Source: Fenollaria sporofastidiosus (GTDB taxonomy: Bacteria; Bacillota; Clostridia; Tissierellales; Peptoniphilaceae). Taken from it: a DNA stretch of 64,000 nt. The notes below the pieces were generated by a model that ran no database searches, had not been told where the DNA came from, and worked only from the letters and a program-made list of their open reading frames with translations. The stretch spans positions 434,001 to 498,000 of the forward strand of contig NZ_OW968186.1 in the NCBI RefSeq assembly GCF_943169635.2, given 5' to 3'. A program made the translations under genes and the position numbers. Shown one piece after another: positions 25,477-34,269 of this stretch (position 1 is the first letter of the stretch; the number at the start of each line of letters is the position of its first letter).

Positions 25477-25504
25477 TAAAAAGGTCCAGCGTTTGCTGGA
25501 CCTT
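25477..25504 (-). terminator. Terminator of the SRP RNA
   Basis: A 10-bp stem, AAGGTCCAGC / GCTGGACCTT, with loop GTTT lies on the minus strand, followed by TTTTACTT. Confidence 0.85.
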
Positions 25505-25511
25505 TGTTTAC

Positions 25512-25779
25512 TTATGTAGTGCACCCGACTTCGAAAATCACCTATAAGCGTTACCACAACAGACAGCTCCCGAACGGCACCCTCGCGGCACACACAGATA
25601 CATATTTATCGCTGCTTCCGCCAGGACCTGACGAGGTTCATATGATCTATGTTGCGCAAGAACCCTTCGTTCAACACCTCTTATTGTGGGCAGACCCTAC
25701 AGGAGACGCCCTCTGGTCGGGAATTCATTCCATATATAGCGGATTTATGGTTACAGGATGCCGCTACCTTCCCAACTAG
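25512..25779 (-). ncRNA. ffs: Signal recognition particle RNA, large bacterial type
   Basis: About 268 nt on the minus strand, the size of the Bacillus/Clostridium form with an Alu domain. The S-domain signature GAACCTCGTCAGGTCC ... GGAAGCAGCGATAA is unmistakable, and GTGTTGAAC and TTGCGCAAC upstream match the B. subtilis RNA. The apical tetraloop reads UGGC rather than the common GGAA; this fits the alternative URRC class. The RNA forms the SRP with Ffh for membrane protein targeting. It lies directly downstream of tRNA-Ser on the same strand and probably shares its promoter. The exact ends are estimated. Confidence 0.92.
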
Positions 25780-25783
25780 CACG

Positions 25784-25876
25784 TGGCGGAGAGAAGGGGA
25801 TTCGAACCCCTGATACGCTTAATCACGTATACCCGCTTTCCAGGCGAGCGCCTTCAACCAACTCAACCATCTCTCC
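25784..25876 (-). tRNA. tRNA-Ser (anticodon GGA)
   Basis: 93 nt including an encoded CCA. The acceptor GGAGAGA / TCTCTCC, a long class II variable arm (TATACGTGATTAAGCGTAT), the anticodon loop CTGGAAA with anticodon GGA, and the T-loop GTTCGAA are all present. Confidence 0.97.
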
Positions 25877-25915
25877 ACGCTGATTGTTCACAAAGTTTCT
25901 TAACTTGACTTAACT

Positions 25916-25944
25916 ATTATAGTATAAAGCGGCCAGCTTGTCAA
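25916..25944 (-). promoter_or_regulatory. Consensus promoter of the tRNA-Ser / SRP RNA unit
   Basis: On the minus strand TTGACA (25944-25939) and TATAAT (25921-25916) are 17 bp apart, 40 bp before the tRNA. Both boxes are perfect. Confidence 0.85.
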
Positions 25945-25957
25945 GTTCTTTATAGGC

Positions 25958-25989
25958 AAAAAAAGATCCGTGAGTATAGCCCACGGACC
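25958..25989 (-). terminator. Terminator of stalk-domain gene copy 2
   Basis: GGTCCGTGGG pairs with CTCACGGATC (wobble included) and is followed on the minus strand by a T7 run. The same hairpin recurs at 27053-27084. Confidence 0.8.
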
Positions 25990-26009
25990 TTGTATATCTT
26001 TCTTATATA

Positions 26010-26972
26010 TTATTGATTAATGGCTCTTGTAAGTGTTACTTGTTTAGTAGCTGCGTCCCATACTATGCCTTTGCCATCTTCTAGGCCAAGGGCTCTTGCG
26101 ATGTTTGCAACTGCTAGCATAGTTCTGCCATTAACGATTTCTGGCTTAACGTCGCTTGTAGTTTCTATGCCATTAACGATGATCTTGTTTGTGTCAACAG
26201 GGATCTCAACCTTGTATTGACTGTCTTGAACTATGGCTGTTCTTGTCTCTCCTACCCACTCAACGCTTAAGCCAAGAGCTTCTGCAACGAATCTTAGTGG
26301 AAGCATAGTTCTACCGTTTTTAATGTAGGCTGCTGCGTCCATCTCAGTTTTGTTTTCTCCTGCAAGACTCACCTTGTTAATAGCCTTGGAGCCTATAGTG
26401 ATAACGGCTCTAAGTTCATTATCTGCAAGTGGCGCAAGCTCTACTTTTTCTACTGGCTTTTCTTCAGTCTTTTCTACTTGCTTATCTAAAGCTAAGTCCT
26501 TTACATAGTCTTCCGCTAAAAAAGTGTAGTGTATAGACTTATTTCCGAACATCTCTTTAAGACCAGCTTGAATACCATCATAGACAAAGTCTGCCCACTT
26601 TGATGGTTTATCTGATGTATCATATGAAAACATCTTACCCTTTGGAAAATCATAACCAGCCTTAGGGATAAGCTCTATTGAGAACCTATATTCCCCGCCT
26701 GCATTAAATACCTCACCATGATATGGTGGTTTAAGTACCTTTCCTTCACCTGTCCAACATTCAAATTTAACATCAACTTCTCCTTCAAGAACCTTCACAT
26801 CGACAGGCTTAATCTCCTTACCTATGCCATAAACATCTTTAAAGTTAGTTTCTATAACTACCTTATCAATCTCCTTAGTCTTAGCCACAAGCGTATTGTC
26901 CTTCATTGGCACAAGACCCACTAATAATACCAAAGCCATGGCGATGGCTAAAATATTTCTTATCTTTTTCAT
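26010..26972 (-). CDS. Secreted stalk-domain (copper amine oxidase N1-type) protein, duplicate copy
   Basis: A 320-residue protein with a signal peptide (MKKIRNILAIAMALVLLVGLVP). A unique beta-rich region follows (about 30-165, with WTGEGKVLKPPYHGE and GGEYRFSIELIPKAGYDFP), then a short Glu/Lys/Val-rich linker and a C-terminal stalk domain (about 195-318: ITIGSKAINK, NGRTMLPLRFVAEALGL, IPVDTNKIIVNG, NGRTMLAVANIARALGL). Stalk domains are common on clostridial surface proteins and may attach to the wall; there is no sorting signal or SLH domain. The protein is identical to the product of the neighbouring gene at 27105-28067. Confidence 0.85.
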   Translation of the reverse strand: MKKIRNILAIAMALVLLVGLVPMKDNTLVAKTKEIDKVVIETNFKDVYGIGKEIKPVDVKVLEGEVDVKFECWTGEGKVLKPPYHGEVFNAGGEYRFSIELIPKAGYDFPKGKMFSYDTSDKPSKWADFVYDGIQAGLKEMFGNKSIHYTFLAEDYVKDLALDKQVEKTEEKPVEKVELAPLADNELRAVITIGSKAINKVSLAGENKTEMDAAAYIKNGRTMLPLRFVAEALGLSVEWVGETRTAIVQDSQYKVEIPVDTNKIIVNGIETTSDVKPEIVNGRTMLAVANIARALGLEDGKGIVWDAATKQVTLTRAINQ

Positions 26973-27052
26973 ACTACTTCCTCCTTAATGTAGCTTTATT
27001 GAAGTTAGACTTCTGTCATCATTATACTTCATTAGCACATTTATTGCAACAG

Positions 27053-28147
27053 AAAAAAAGATCCGTGAGTATAGCCCACGGACCTTGTATATCTTTCTTA
27101 TATATTATTGATTAATGGCTCTTGTAAGTGTTACTTGTTTAGTAGCTGCGTCCCATACTATGCCTTTGCCATCTTCTAGGCCAAGGGCTCTTGCGATGTT
27201 TGCAACTGCTAGCATAGTTCTGCCATTAACGATTTCTGGCTTAACGTCGCTTGTAGTTTCTATGCCATTAACGATGATCTTGTTTGTGTCAACAGGGATC
27301 TCAACCTTGTATTGACTGTCTTGAACTATGGCTGTTCTTGTCTCTCCTACCCACTCAACGCTTAAGCCAAGAGCTTCTGCAACGAATCTTAGTGGAAGCA
27401 TAGTTCTACCGTTTTTAATGTATGCTGCTGCGTCCATCTCAGTTTTGTTTTCTCCTGCAAGACTCACCTTGTTAATAGCCTTGGAGCCTATAGTGATAAC
27501 GGCTCTAAGTTCATTATCTGCAAGTGGCGCAAGCTCTACTTTTTCTACTGGCTTTTCTTCAGTCTTTTCTACTTGCTTATCTAAAGCTAAGTCCTTTACA
27601 TAGTCTTCCGCTAAAAAAGTGTAGTGTATAGACTTATTTCCGAACATCTCTTTAAGACCAGCTTGAATACCATCATAGACAAAGTCTGCCCACTTTGATG
27701 GTTTATCTGATGTATCATATGAAAACATCTTACCCTTTGGAAAATCATAACCAGCCTTAGGGATAAGCTCTATTGAGAACCTATATTCCCCGCCTGCATT
27801 AAATACCTCACCATGATATGGTGGTTTAAGTACCTTTCCTTCACCTGTCCAACATTCAAATTTAACATCAACTTCTCCTTCAAGAACCTTCACATCGACA
27901 GGCTTAATCTCCTTACCTATGCCATAAACATCTTTAAAGTTAGTTTCTATAACTACCTTATCAATCTCCTTAGTCTTAGCCACAAGCGTATTGTCCTTCA
28001 TTGGCACAAGACCCACTAATAATACCAAAGCCATGGCGATGGCTAAAATATTTCTTATCTTTTTCATACTACTTCCTCCTTAACGTAGCTTTATTGAAGT
28101 TACACTTCTGTCATCATTATACTTCATTAGCATATTTAATGCAATAG
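27053..28147 (-). repeat. 1095-bp tandem duplication, upstream unit
   Basis: This is the partner of 25958-27052 in the same orientation, with no spacer between the two. Its upstream end carries a few more substitutions (TTAACGTAGC versus TTAATGTAGC). Confidence 0.92.
27105..28067 (-). CDS. Secreted stalk-domain (copper amine oxidase N1-type) protein, duplicate copy
   Basis: It encodes a 320-residue protein identical to the one at 26010-26972: signal peptide, unique beta-rich domain, charged linker and C-terminal stalk domain with two NGRTML motifs. It has its own ribosome binding site (GGAGGAAGTAGT) and its own terminator, so each copy is a complete transcription unit. Identity at both protein and nearly DNA level implies a very recent duplication or ongoing gene conversion. 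The unique N-terminal domain is not one I recognise and may be a ligand-binding head carried on the stalk. Confidence 0.85.
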   Translation of the reverse strand: MKKIRNILAIAMALVLLVGLVPMKDNTLVAKTKEIDKVVIETNFKDVYGIGKEIKPVDVKVLEGEVDVKFECWTGEGKVLKPPYHGEVFNAGGEYRFSIELIPKAGYDFPKGKMFSYDTSDKPSKWADFVYDGIQAGLKEMFGNKSIHYTFLAEDYVKDLALDKQVEKTEEKPVEKVELAPLADNELRAVITIGSKAINKVSLAGENKTEMDAAAYIKNGRTMLPLRFVAEALGLSVEWVGETRTAIVQDSQYKVEIPVDTNKIIVNGIETTSDVKPEIVNGRTMLAVANIARALGLEDGKGIVWDAATKQVTLTRAINQ

Positions 28148-28193
28148 AAAAGATCCGCCAGGCGAACCCAGCGGACCCTTTAGGACTTTTAAA

Positions 28194-29783
28194 TTATTTA
28201 GAGTAAATTTTTCTTACGAAAGTTACTTGTTGCTTTCCAGCATCCCAAGTAATGTCTTGACCATCTTGAAGGCCTAACATTCTAGCAATGTTTGCAACAG
28301 CAAGCATAGTTCTTCCGTTCTTCATTTCAGGTTTAACATCGTTAATATATGGTACAGAGTTGACGATCATCTTGTTAGTGTCAACAGGGATTTCAATTCT
28401 GTTTATACCGTCCCAAATAAGAACAGTTCTAGTTTCCTTAACCCAAGAAACTTGTAAGCCAAGAGCCTCAGCAACATATCTTATTGGAAGCATAGTTCTG
28501 CCGTCCTTAACATAAGCAGCAACGTCCATAGCCATGATGGATTGGCCACTCATGTCAGCCTTGTTAAGGATAGTTGAGCCGATAGTGATAACCGCCCTTG
28601 ATTCAGATTTTAGAACAGGAGCCTTCTTTTCTTCCTCAGCCTTGTCATTTTCTTCCTCATCAGCTTTAGCTTGTCTTTCGTAGTAGTTAGACTTTTTGTT
28701 TCTGCGATATCTGTAATAATAATAGTCGTCATCATCGTAGTAACGTCTGTAAGTTCCAGTTCTGCTGTCGTAGTAATATCCGTCACGCCAGTAAGGAGCA
28801 CTTGTAAATGTTACTGTAACTGTTACATTGCTCTCTGGCATTGTAAAGTCAGCCTTGTCATAGTAAGTGTAACTACGATCATAACGCCAATTATAATAAT
28901 CATCATCGTCATATCTGTCATACCAGTAGATGAAATCATCATAATCATCCTCATCTACAGTGTAATTATTTAACCTACACCAATATTTGTAGTTACTAAA
29001 GCTACGTACAGTGCTGTTAGTGTCGTAGCACCAACGTCTGTAGTCGTAGAAGTTGTATCTGTAAGAGTACTTGTAGCCATATCTTCCGTACCAGTATGGA
29101 TATTCATTGTAGTAGTTTTTGTATTCGAAATTTCTTAAATCAAGAACATGTCCAGATGCATCTGTTACTACAATACTGTCAACAACATAGCCACTGTTTG
29201 GATAAGCCTTTACAGTTACTGTTTGACCAACAACAGCTGGATTAACATTTACTTCTGCATATCCAAATGATGAATCTTTTATAATTATATTCTTTCTTGT
29301 TGCTGCATCTCTATTGTTTGCAGATAATCTATTAGTATCTGCAACTACTCTATCTAATACAGCCTTATCTTGAGCGCCTTCGATTGCAGCAGTTGCTACA
29401 CGTTTTTCTTCTGCTGATAAATATGGGTCGTTAGAAACCTTTGTCTTAGCCGCTTCTTTTGCTGTTGTTTCTGCTTTTTTATCTTTAGTTTCTGCTTCGC
29501 TAGCTGCATTTTTTGCCTCATCTACAGTTTGAGCATCTCTAATTGTTCCTAGTGCACGATTCTTATCTTCTGTTGATAAATAAGTTAAAGAATCAACTTT
29601 TGTCTTAGCTTCTTCTTTAGCCTTTGCTACAGGGTCAACTGCTGGTGGTTGTTGTGGTGTTCCTGTATTAGTTTGTGCTGGAGTTTGAGTTCCTGTCTCC
29701 CCAGCAAATACATTCACAGGAGCGAAGCCTATAAGCATTACAAAGACTAATGCTATCGATAAAATATTTCTTATCTTTTTCAT
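28194..29783 (-). CDS. Secreted stalk-domain protein with tyrosine-rich insertion
   Basis: About 529 residues from the ATG at 29783, which starts a signal peptide (MKKIRNILSIALVFVMLIGF) after GGAGGTAGT. Two helical repeats follow (about 50-160, VDSLTYLSTEDKNRALG and NDPYLSAEEKRVATAA), similar to GA/FIVAR-type three-helix modules. Next comes a beta-repeat domain whose two halves (VTVKAYPNSGYVVDSIVVTDASG and ADFTMPESNVTVTVTF) are split by about 110 residues very rich in Tyr, Asp and Arg with two cysteines. A second Tyr/Asp-rich linker precedes the C-terminal stalk domain. No anchor motif is seen. The leader and stalk are shared with its three neighbours. Confidence 0.82.
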   Translation of the reverse strand: MKKIRNILSIALVFVMLIGFAPVNVFAGETGTQTPAQTNTGTPQQPPAVDPVAKAKEEAKTKVDSLTYLSTEDKNRALGTIRDAQTVDEAKNAASEAETKDKKAETTAKEAAKTKVSNDPYLSAEEKRVATAAIEGAQDKAVLDRVVADTNRLSANNRDAATRKNIIIKDSSFGYAEVNVNPAVVGQTVTVKAYPNSGYVVDSIVVTDASGHVLDLRNFEYKNYYNEYPYWYGRYGYKYSYRYNFYDYRRWCYDTNSTVRSFSNYKYWCRLNNYTVDEDDYDDFIYWYDRYDDDDYYNWRYDRSYTYYDKADFTMPESNVTVTVTFTSAPYWRDGYYYDSRTGTYRRYYDDDDYYYYRYRRNKKSNYYERQAKADEEENDKAEEEKKAPVLKSESRAVITIGSTILNKADMSGQSIMAMDVAAYVKDGRTMLPIRYVAEALGLQVSWVKETRTVLIWDGINRIEIPVDTNKMIVNSVPYINDVKPEMKNGRTMLAVANIARMLGLQDGQDITWDAGKQQVTFVRKIYSK

Positions 29784-29948
29784 ACTACTACCTCCTAATT
29801 GTAGATATAATTTAGAAAGTCCTATACCGTTCCTTCTTAACACTATTATACCCCTTTATCAAGAGATTTACAAGAGCTAATTACTCTATCTTGTTAAAAT
29901 TTTTAATTTTTTCATAGATACACCACTAAGTCTAGTTGTATACATATA

Positions 29949-29976
29949 AAAAGGCCCACTGACAAGGCAGCGGACC
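29949..29976 (-). terminator. Terminator of the phase-variable surface gene
   Basis: GGTCCGCTG / CAGTGGGCC (wobble included) lies on the minus strand with a following T-run. The stem resembles those of the neighbouring stalk genes. Confidence 0.75.
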
Positions 29977-29993
29977 TTCAATATAAATATTAA

Positions 29994-32900
29994 CTATTTA
30001 ACTTCAATGTTTCTTGTGATGCTTGCGCTCTTAGTGATAGGGTTCCAGAATATGTCCTTACCATCTTCAAGGCCAAGCGCCCTTCCAATGTTCGCAATCG
30101 GTAGCATAGTTCTGTTATTTCTCATCTCAGGCTTAACATCACTTAGAGTAGCAAGTCCATTAACAATAATCTTGTTAGTGTCAACAGGTATCTCGACTCT
30201 GTTTTCCTTATCCTTAATGATAACAGTTCTGCTTGCGTGGTTCCACTCTACATTAAAGCCTAAAGCTTCTGATACATATCTAACGCTAAGCATAGTTCTA
30301 CCGTTCTTAATATATGGCGCGATATTCATCTTGACAACGTTCTTGATGTCGCCAATGTATTGAACAAGGTCGCTAGAGCCTTCAGTTAATATAGCCTTCA
30401 AAGCAACGAATTTTTTACTTTCCTTCTTTACTTCCTTTGCTTCAGCTTTTCTCTCAACTTTTCTTTCTTCTCTTTGAGGTCTATATACCCTCTCGTCGTC
30501 TCTGTAGCTTGGTCTGTATGAGTAAATGTCTCTAAATGTAACATCGATACTTACGTAGCTGTCAGGCATTACGAAAGTTTCACTGTCTATAGAGATGATT
30601 CTTTGTCTTGCATCCCTAACCACTATGCTATAAACTTCGTAGCCAGGGTCTGGTCTTGTGAATATACGAACCCACTCGCCCTCCTCAGCTGTTCTTGTTA
30701 ATGTCCATGCGTCACCGTTGTATAGTCTGTCGAAGAAGATGCGGTATCCCTTTTCTGTTGGTCTTGGTGTTGGTGGGTTGATAGGTGTGTCCGCGTTCTT
30801 AGTCCACTTAGCATATAGTGTTATAGCTCTAGTTATAGGTGTATTAAAATCAAACTTATTTGTCAAAGTTGACTCAGTGAACCATCCGCCAAAAGTGTAT
30901 CCTGCAGCACTTGGATCTTGTGGCTTAAATGCTTTTGCGTTTTCTTTTACAGTTTGAGCTGGTACTTGATTGCCTCTACCCATCATATTAAAGCTTACAG
31001 TAATTGGATTTGGGTTTGGATTTGGAGTTGGAGTTGGATGTTCTGGGTCTGGGTTTGGATCTGGGTCTTGATGTCCTGGGTCTGGATCATTGCCATGGTC
31101 TTCATCGTTATCGCCATGGTCTTCATCGCCACTACCAGTATTACCATGATCATCTTCTGATTCATTAGGCTTTAATTCCCACTTAGCATATAGTGTTATC
31201 GGCTCTGTTATATTTCCAATAAACTTATTTGTGCATTGGCTATCAGTATACCAGCCAACAAAATCATATTTTGTGTCATTCATGCCATCGATTCCTGGAA
31301 CCTCAGAGTTCTTTGCTACATATTGCACTACAGTCGATGGACTAGCTCCGTGACCATTCTTAACAAATGTCACTTTAACAGTTTCTACCTCATCTTCTGT
31401 ATCTGTTTCGACTTGTACAAATTCAATCTCAATCCTTACGTCACATGGAGGCATTTTGAATTTTCCGTCAATAACACTTATAGAATATTTTTCTCTATCG
31501 TCTTCATTCTCAGGACTTAAAGTTAAGGTATTAACTTTGTAACCTCTTGGTATATCGTACTTTAGTGTAACCTCATCATCTACTGTTGCCTTTTGTGATT
31601 TAATAGTTTGGTTGTCTTCTTTATTTATATACTTTACTTCATATATTATCTTTTTGAAACTTGCTGTTACTGTTACGTCACATGCTGGCATTAAAAATGA
31701 AGAGTCGCCTGTTAAAGATACATTTTCTCCATTGCTAGCTTTAACAGTTATTTTATCTATTTCATATCCTGGCTTTGCATTTACTTTTACAGAAACGCCA
31801 CTGTAATATGTTGCTGTTTTTTGGCTCTCTTCAAAAGTTCCAAATTCTGATTCTGTATATTTAATTTTAAAATTTTTAGCCTTAGATAAAAATCTTACTG
31901 TTACGTCGCATGCTGGCATTATGAATTCATCATTTACTAAGTCGAAAGTTTCATTTTTCTCATTAAATACAATTATTTTATCTAACTCGCTAGTGTCATA
32001 TAACTTGTATGATACTTTAACTTTAGTGCCTGGTGTTATTTTTTTATCTTTTCCGTCTGCTGTTTTGCATTTAAACCACTTAAATCCGCCGTTTGAGTTT
32101 GCAAATGTGTCAAATTCTGTCCTTGGTATTTCTGGTTCTGGATTAGCTACTAATTTCCATATAGCTGTTAGAACAAGATGTTGATCTGTTGTTCTTATTT
32201 CATCTCCTTCTTTTGCGTATAGAGTTTGTTCTCCAAGTTTGTAACTCCACTTATCAAACTCTTTATTCTTTGGAGCCTTAAATTTACAAGGTGGTGCTTT
32301 AAAAGTTGAGTTCTTAGGGGCAGAGCTATCATACATAATTCCAGATCCTTCGCCAGATCTAAATCCAACATTAATAGTTTCTGGAGTTATTTCTACAGGA
32401 CATCTTCTAACTTTCAAATAATAAGTATATCCTTCGTCACCCTCTGCTGCTTTTACTTTTATAATAAATTTTTTAGTAATATATTCACCAATAGAGCTAG
32501 TAAATGATTTTCCACCTTCAACATCTTTAACTTCTAGTTTTTCATTTCCGCATGTAACTTCTATGTTTTGATTTGAATCTGGACATTCCATTAATACAAC
32601 AACATCTGCAGAATTATTAACTAGCGTCACTTCATAACTATTTTCTAAAGTTGAAAATTTTGGTATATAGTCATAATAATCCCAATTAATACCACTTGAC
32701 TCTTTACTTCCTACTTTAATATCTTTTAAATAAGGATTAGTTTTATCAGTCATATAAGTTGCTGTAGCTTTTACATCCGTGTCTTTAATTGTAATTGTTT
32801 TCTTTGCATCTCTACTTGATTTTATGTCTCCAAGACCTTCAAATTTCCACTTGAAAAATTGTTCTCCTCTAGCCGAACGATCTTCTGGTGTTAGGTGAAC

Positions 32901-33403
32901 ACCTTCGCCTTCAAAAACTCTTTTTAAACTAGTAGTACCATCTACTACTGTAACAGTATGAGCCTTGTTAGGATCTCCTCTTGTTACTTTTATTGTGTAG
33001 TTTTCTTTATATCTTTTATCTGCTGATGTAACTTCAATTACAAATACGTTTACACCTGCATTTAAATAATACTTCCAGGAAGTGTATCCAGGTCTGTATA
33101 AATCCTCTCCATCAACAAGCAATCTTAAGCTTTGATCTATATCAGCCTTTTCTGTCTCAATAACAATATATCTTCTGTCTTGGTCTAGTTGCAACTCATA
33201 ATTTCTTGTATCTGAGTTGAAACTTGGTGTTAAGCTTACTACTTTTGTTTCGCTTTGGTAACCGTTTTGCGATTTAACTACAATACTTCCAAGCTTTGTA
33301 CTTGACTTAAATGCACCCCCCCAGCAGCTATATTTGTCGGCATCAAGCCTACTAGCATCATAAGTGCTAATACCATCGAAAAGATCTTTCTAATCTTTTT
33401 CAT
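29994..33403 (-). pseudogene. Large secreted repeat/stalk protein, out of frame at a G7 tract (phase-off or frameshifted)
   Basis: The ATG at 33403 follows AGGAGGAATATT and encodes a 27-residue signal peptide like those of the neighbouring genes (MKKIRKIFSMVLALMM...IAA). A run of seven G (33322-33316, minus strand) then shifts the frame, and translation stops at 33280-33278 after 41 residues. With eight G, or five, the frame would join the 1066-codon frame that runs to 29994, giving about 1136 residues. The downstream part has two cadherin-like beta-sandwich regions, several InlB/Listeria-Bacteroides and FMPACDVTV repeats, a Pro/Asp/Asn linker, and a C-terminal stalk domain. No decay is visible beyond the tract, so a reversible switch is plausible. 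A homopolymer sequencing error cannot be excluded. Confidence 0.8.
33316..33322 (-). repeat. Homopolymeric G7 tract at a signal-peptide junction
   Basis: Seven G on the coding strand directly follow the Ala-Ala of the predicted signal peptidase site. One added G restores the reading frame of the 3.4-kb gene. Tracts of this kind are classical slipped-strand phase-variation sites. Confidence 0.8.
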
Positions 33404-33727
33404 AATATTCCTCCTTCTTCTTATATGATTTTATCACACTAAAATCTTCTTATTAATATTATACTTCTTTATAAGAACTTTTGCAAGCAATATAAGATAT
33501 ATCTTATGTAATTTTGTTATTTTCGTACTATGATAAAGTGGATAGTCACATCCCGCCTCTCCTATGCATAGCAGTCTCCTATATAACACCTCGCTTCATA
33601 TATATTAGCTCGCCTCTCATATAGTACCTCGCTTCTTATATAGTACCTCGCCTCTCATATATTAGCCCCTTTACTATACCATTCGCCAAGATATACGAAA
33701 ACGATTGCCATAATCAAGAATTAGTGA
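33404..33727. other. AT-rich intergenic region with a 19-bp tandem repeat
   Basis: No gene is seen. It contains four tandem 19-bp units at 33590-33665 and, at its right end, the apt promoter. Nothing else is recognisable. Confidence 0.6.
33590..33665. repeat. Four 19-bp tandem repeats
   Basis: Units of the form CTCGCYTCTYATATAGTAC start at 33590, 33609, 33628 and 33647, with TATTAG replacing TAGTAC in the first and last unit. They lie upstream of the apt promoter. Confidence 0.85.
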
Positions 33728-33733
33728 TATAAT
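33705..33733 (+). promoter_or_regulatory. Promoter of apt
   Basis: TTGCCA (33705-33710) and TATAAT (33728-33733) are 17 bp apart, just before the apt ribosome binding site. Confidence 0.7.
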
Positions 33734-33750
33734 ACCCTTTGGGTGATAAT

Positions 33751-34269
33751 ATGGATTTAAAAAGCACTATTAGGGTAATCGAAGGCTTCCCAAAGGAAGG
33801 TATTTCTTTTAAGGACATAACAACTCTTTTGAAGGACAAGGACGCTTTCAGATGCGCTATCGATGAATTAGAAAAAAATATAGAGGGACTTGGCGCTGAG
33901 TACATCGTGGGTCCTGAGGCGAGGGGCTTTATGCTTGGCTGCGCTCTTAGCTACAAGATGGGTCTTGGCTTCATTCCTGTTAGAAAGAAGGGCAAGCTTC
34001 CTGCTGAGACTGAGTCTTTCTCGTATGAAAAGGAATATGGTACTGACACTATCGAGATTCACAAGGATGCGATTAAGCCGGGAACTAAGGTTGTTGTAAT
34101 TGATGACCTTCTAGCAACTGGTGGCACTGTTGAGGCTGTGAAGAACCTTCTTGTGAAGATGGGTGCCGAGATTGTTGCGTTTGAATTTTTGATTGAACTT
34201 ACTGATCTTAAGGGCCGCGACAAGCTTCATGGTTACAAGGTCGACTCTCTAATCACATATAATGTATAG
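33751..34269 (+). CDS. apt: Adenine phosphoribosyltransferase
   Basis: A 172-residue enzyme that salvages adenine to AMP with PRPP. The PRPP-binding motif is VVVIDDLLATGGT. The N-terminal IRVIEGFPKEGISFKDITTLL and VGPEARGFMLG are typical of Apt. The start is the ATG at 33751 behind GGGTGAT; the alternative TTG at 33739 overlaps that site and is rejected. Its end overlaps the next gene by 8 bp, so the TtcA-like protein is translated from the same mRNA. Confidence 0.95.
   Translation: MDLKSTIRVIEGFPKEGISFKDITTLLKDKDAFRCAIDELEKNIEGLGAEYIVGPEARGFMLGCALSYKMGLGFIPVRKKGKLPAETESFSYEKEYGTDTIEIHKDAIKPGTKVVVIDDLLATGGTVEAVKNLLVKMGAEIVAFEFLIELTDLKGRDKLHGYKVDSLITYNV

Larger units (their letters stand above)
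25958..27052 (-). repeat. 1095-bp tandem duplication, downstream unit
   Basis: This unit includes a terminator, a complete stalk-domain gene and its upstream region. It is nearly identical to 27053-28147. I saw isolated differences, for example TAGGCTGCTG versus TATGCTGCTG in the gene and a few upstream of the start. The junction is at the AAAAGATCCG of the terminators. Confidence 0.92.

Noticed and set aside
25504..25779. 91-codon plus-strand open frame
   Set aside because: It is the antisense of the SRP RNA; the conserved RNA signature on the minus strand explains the sequence.
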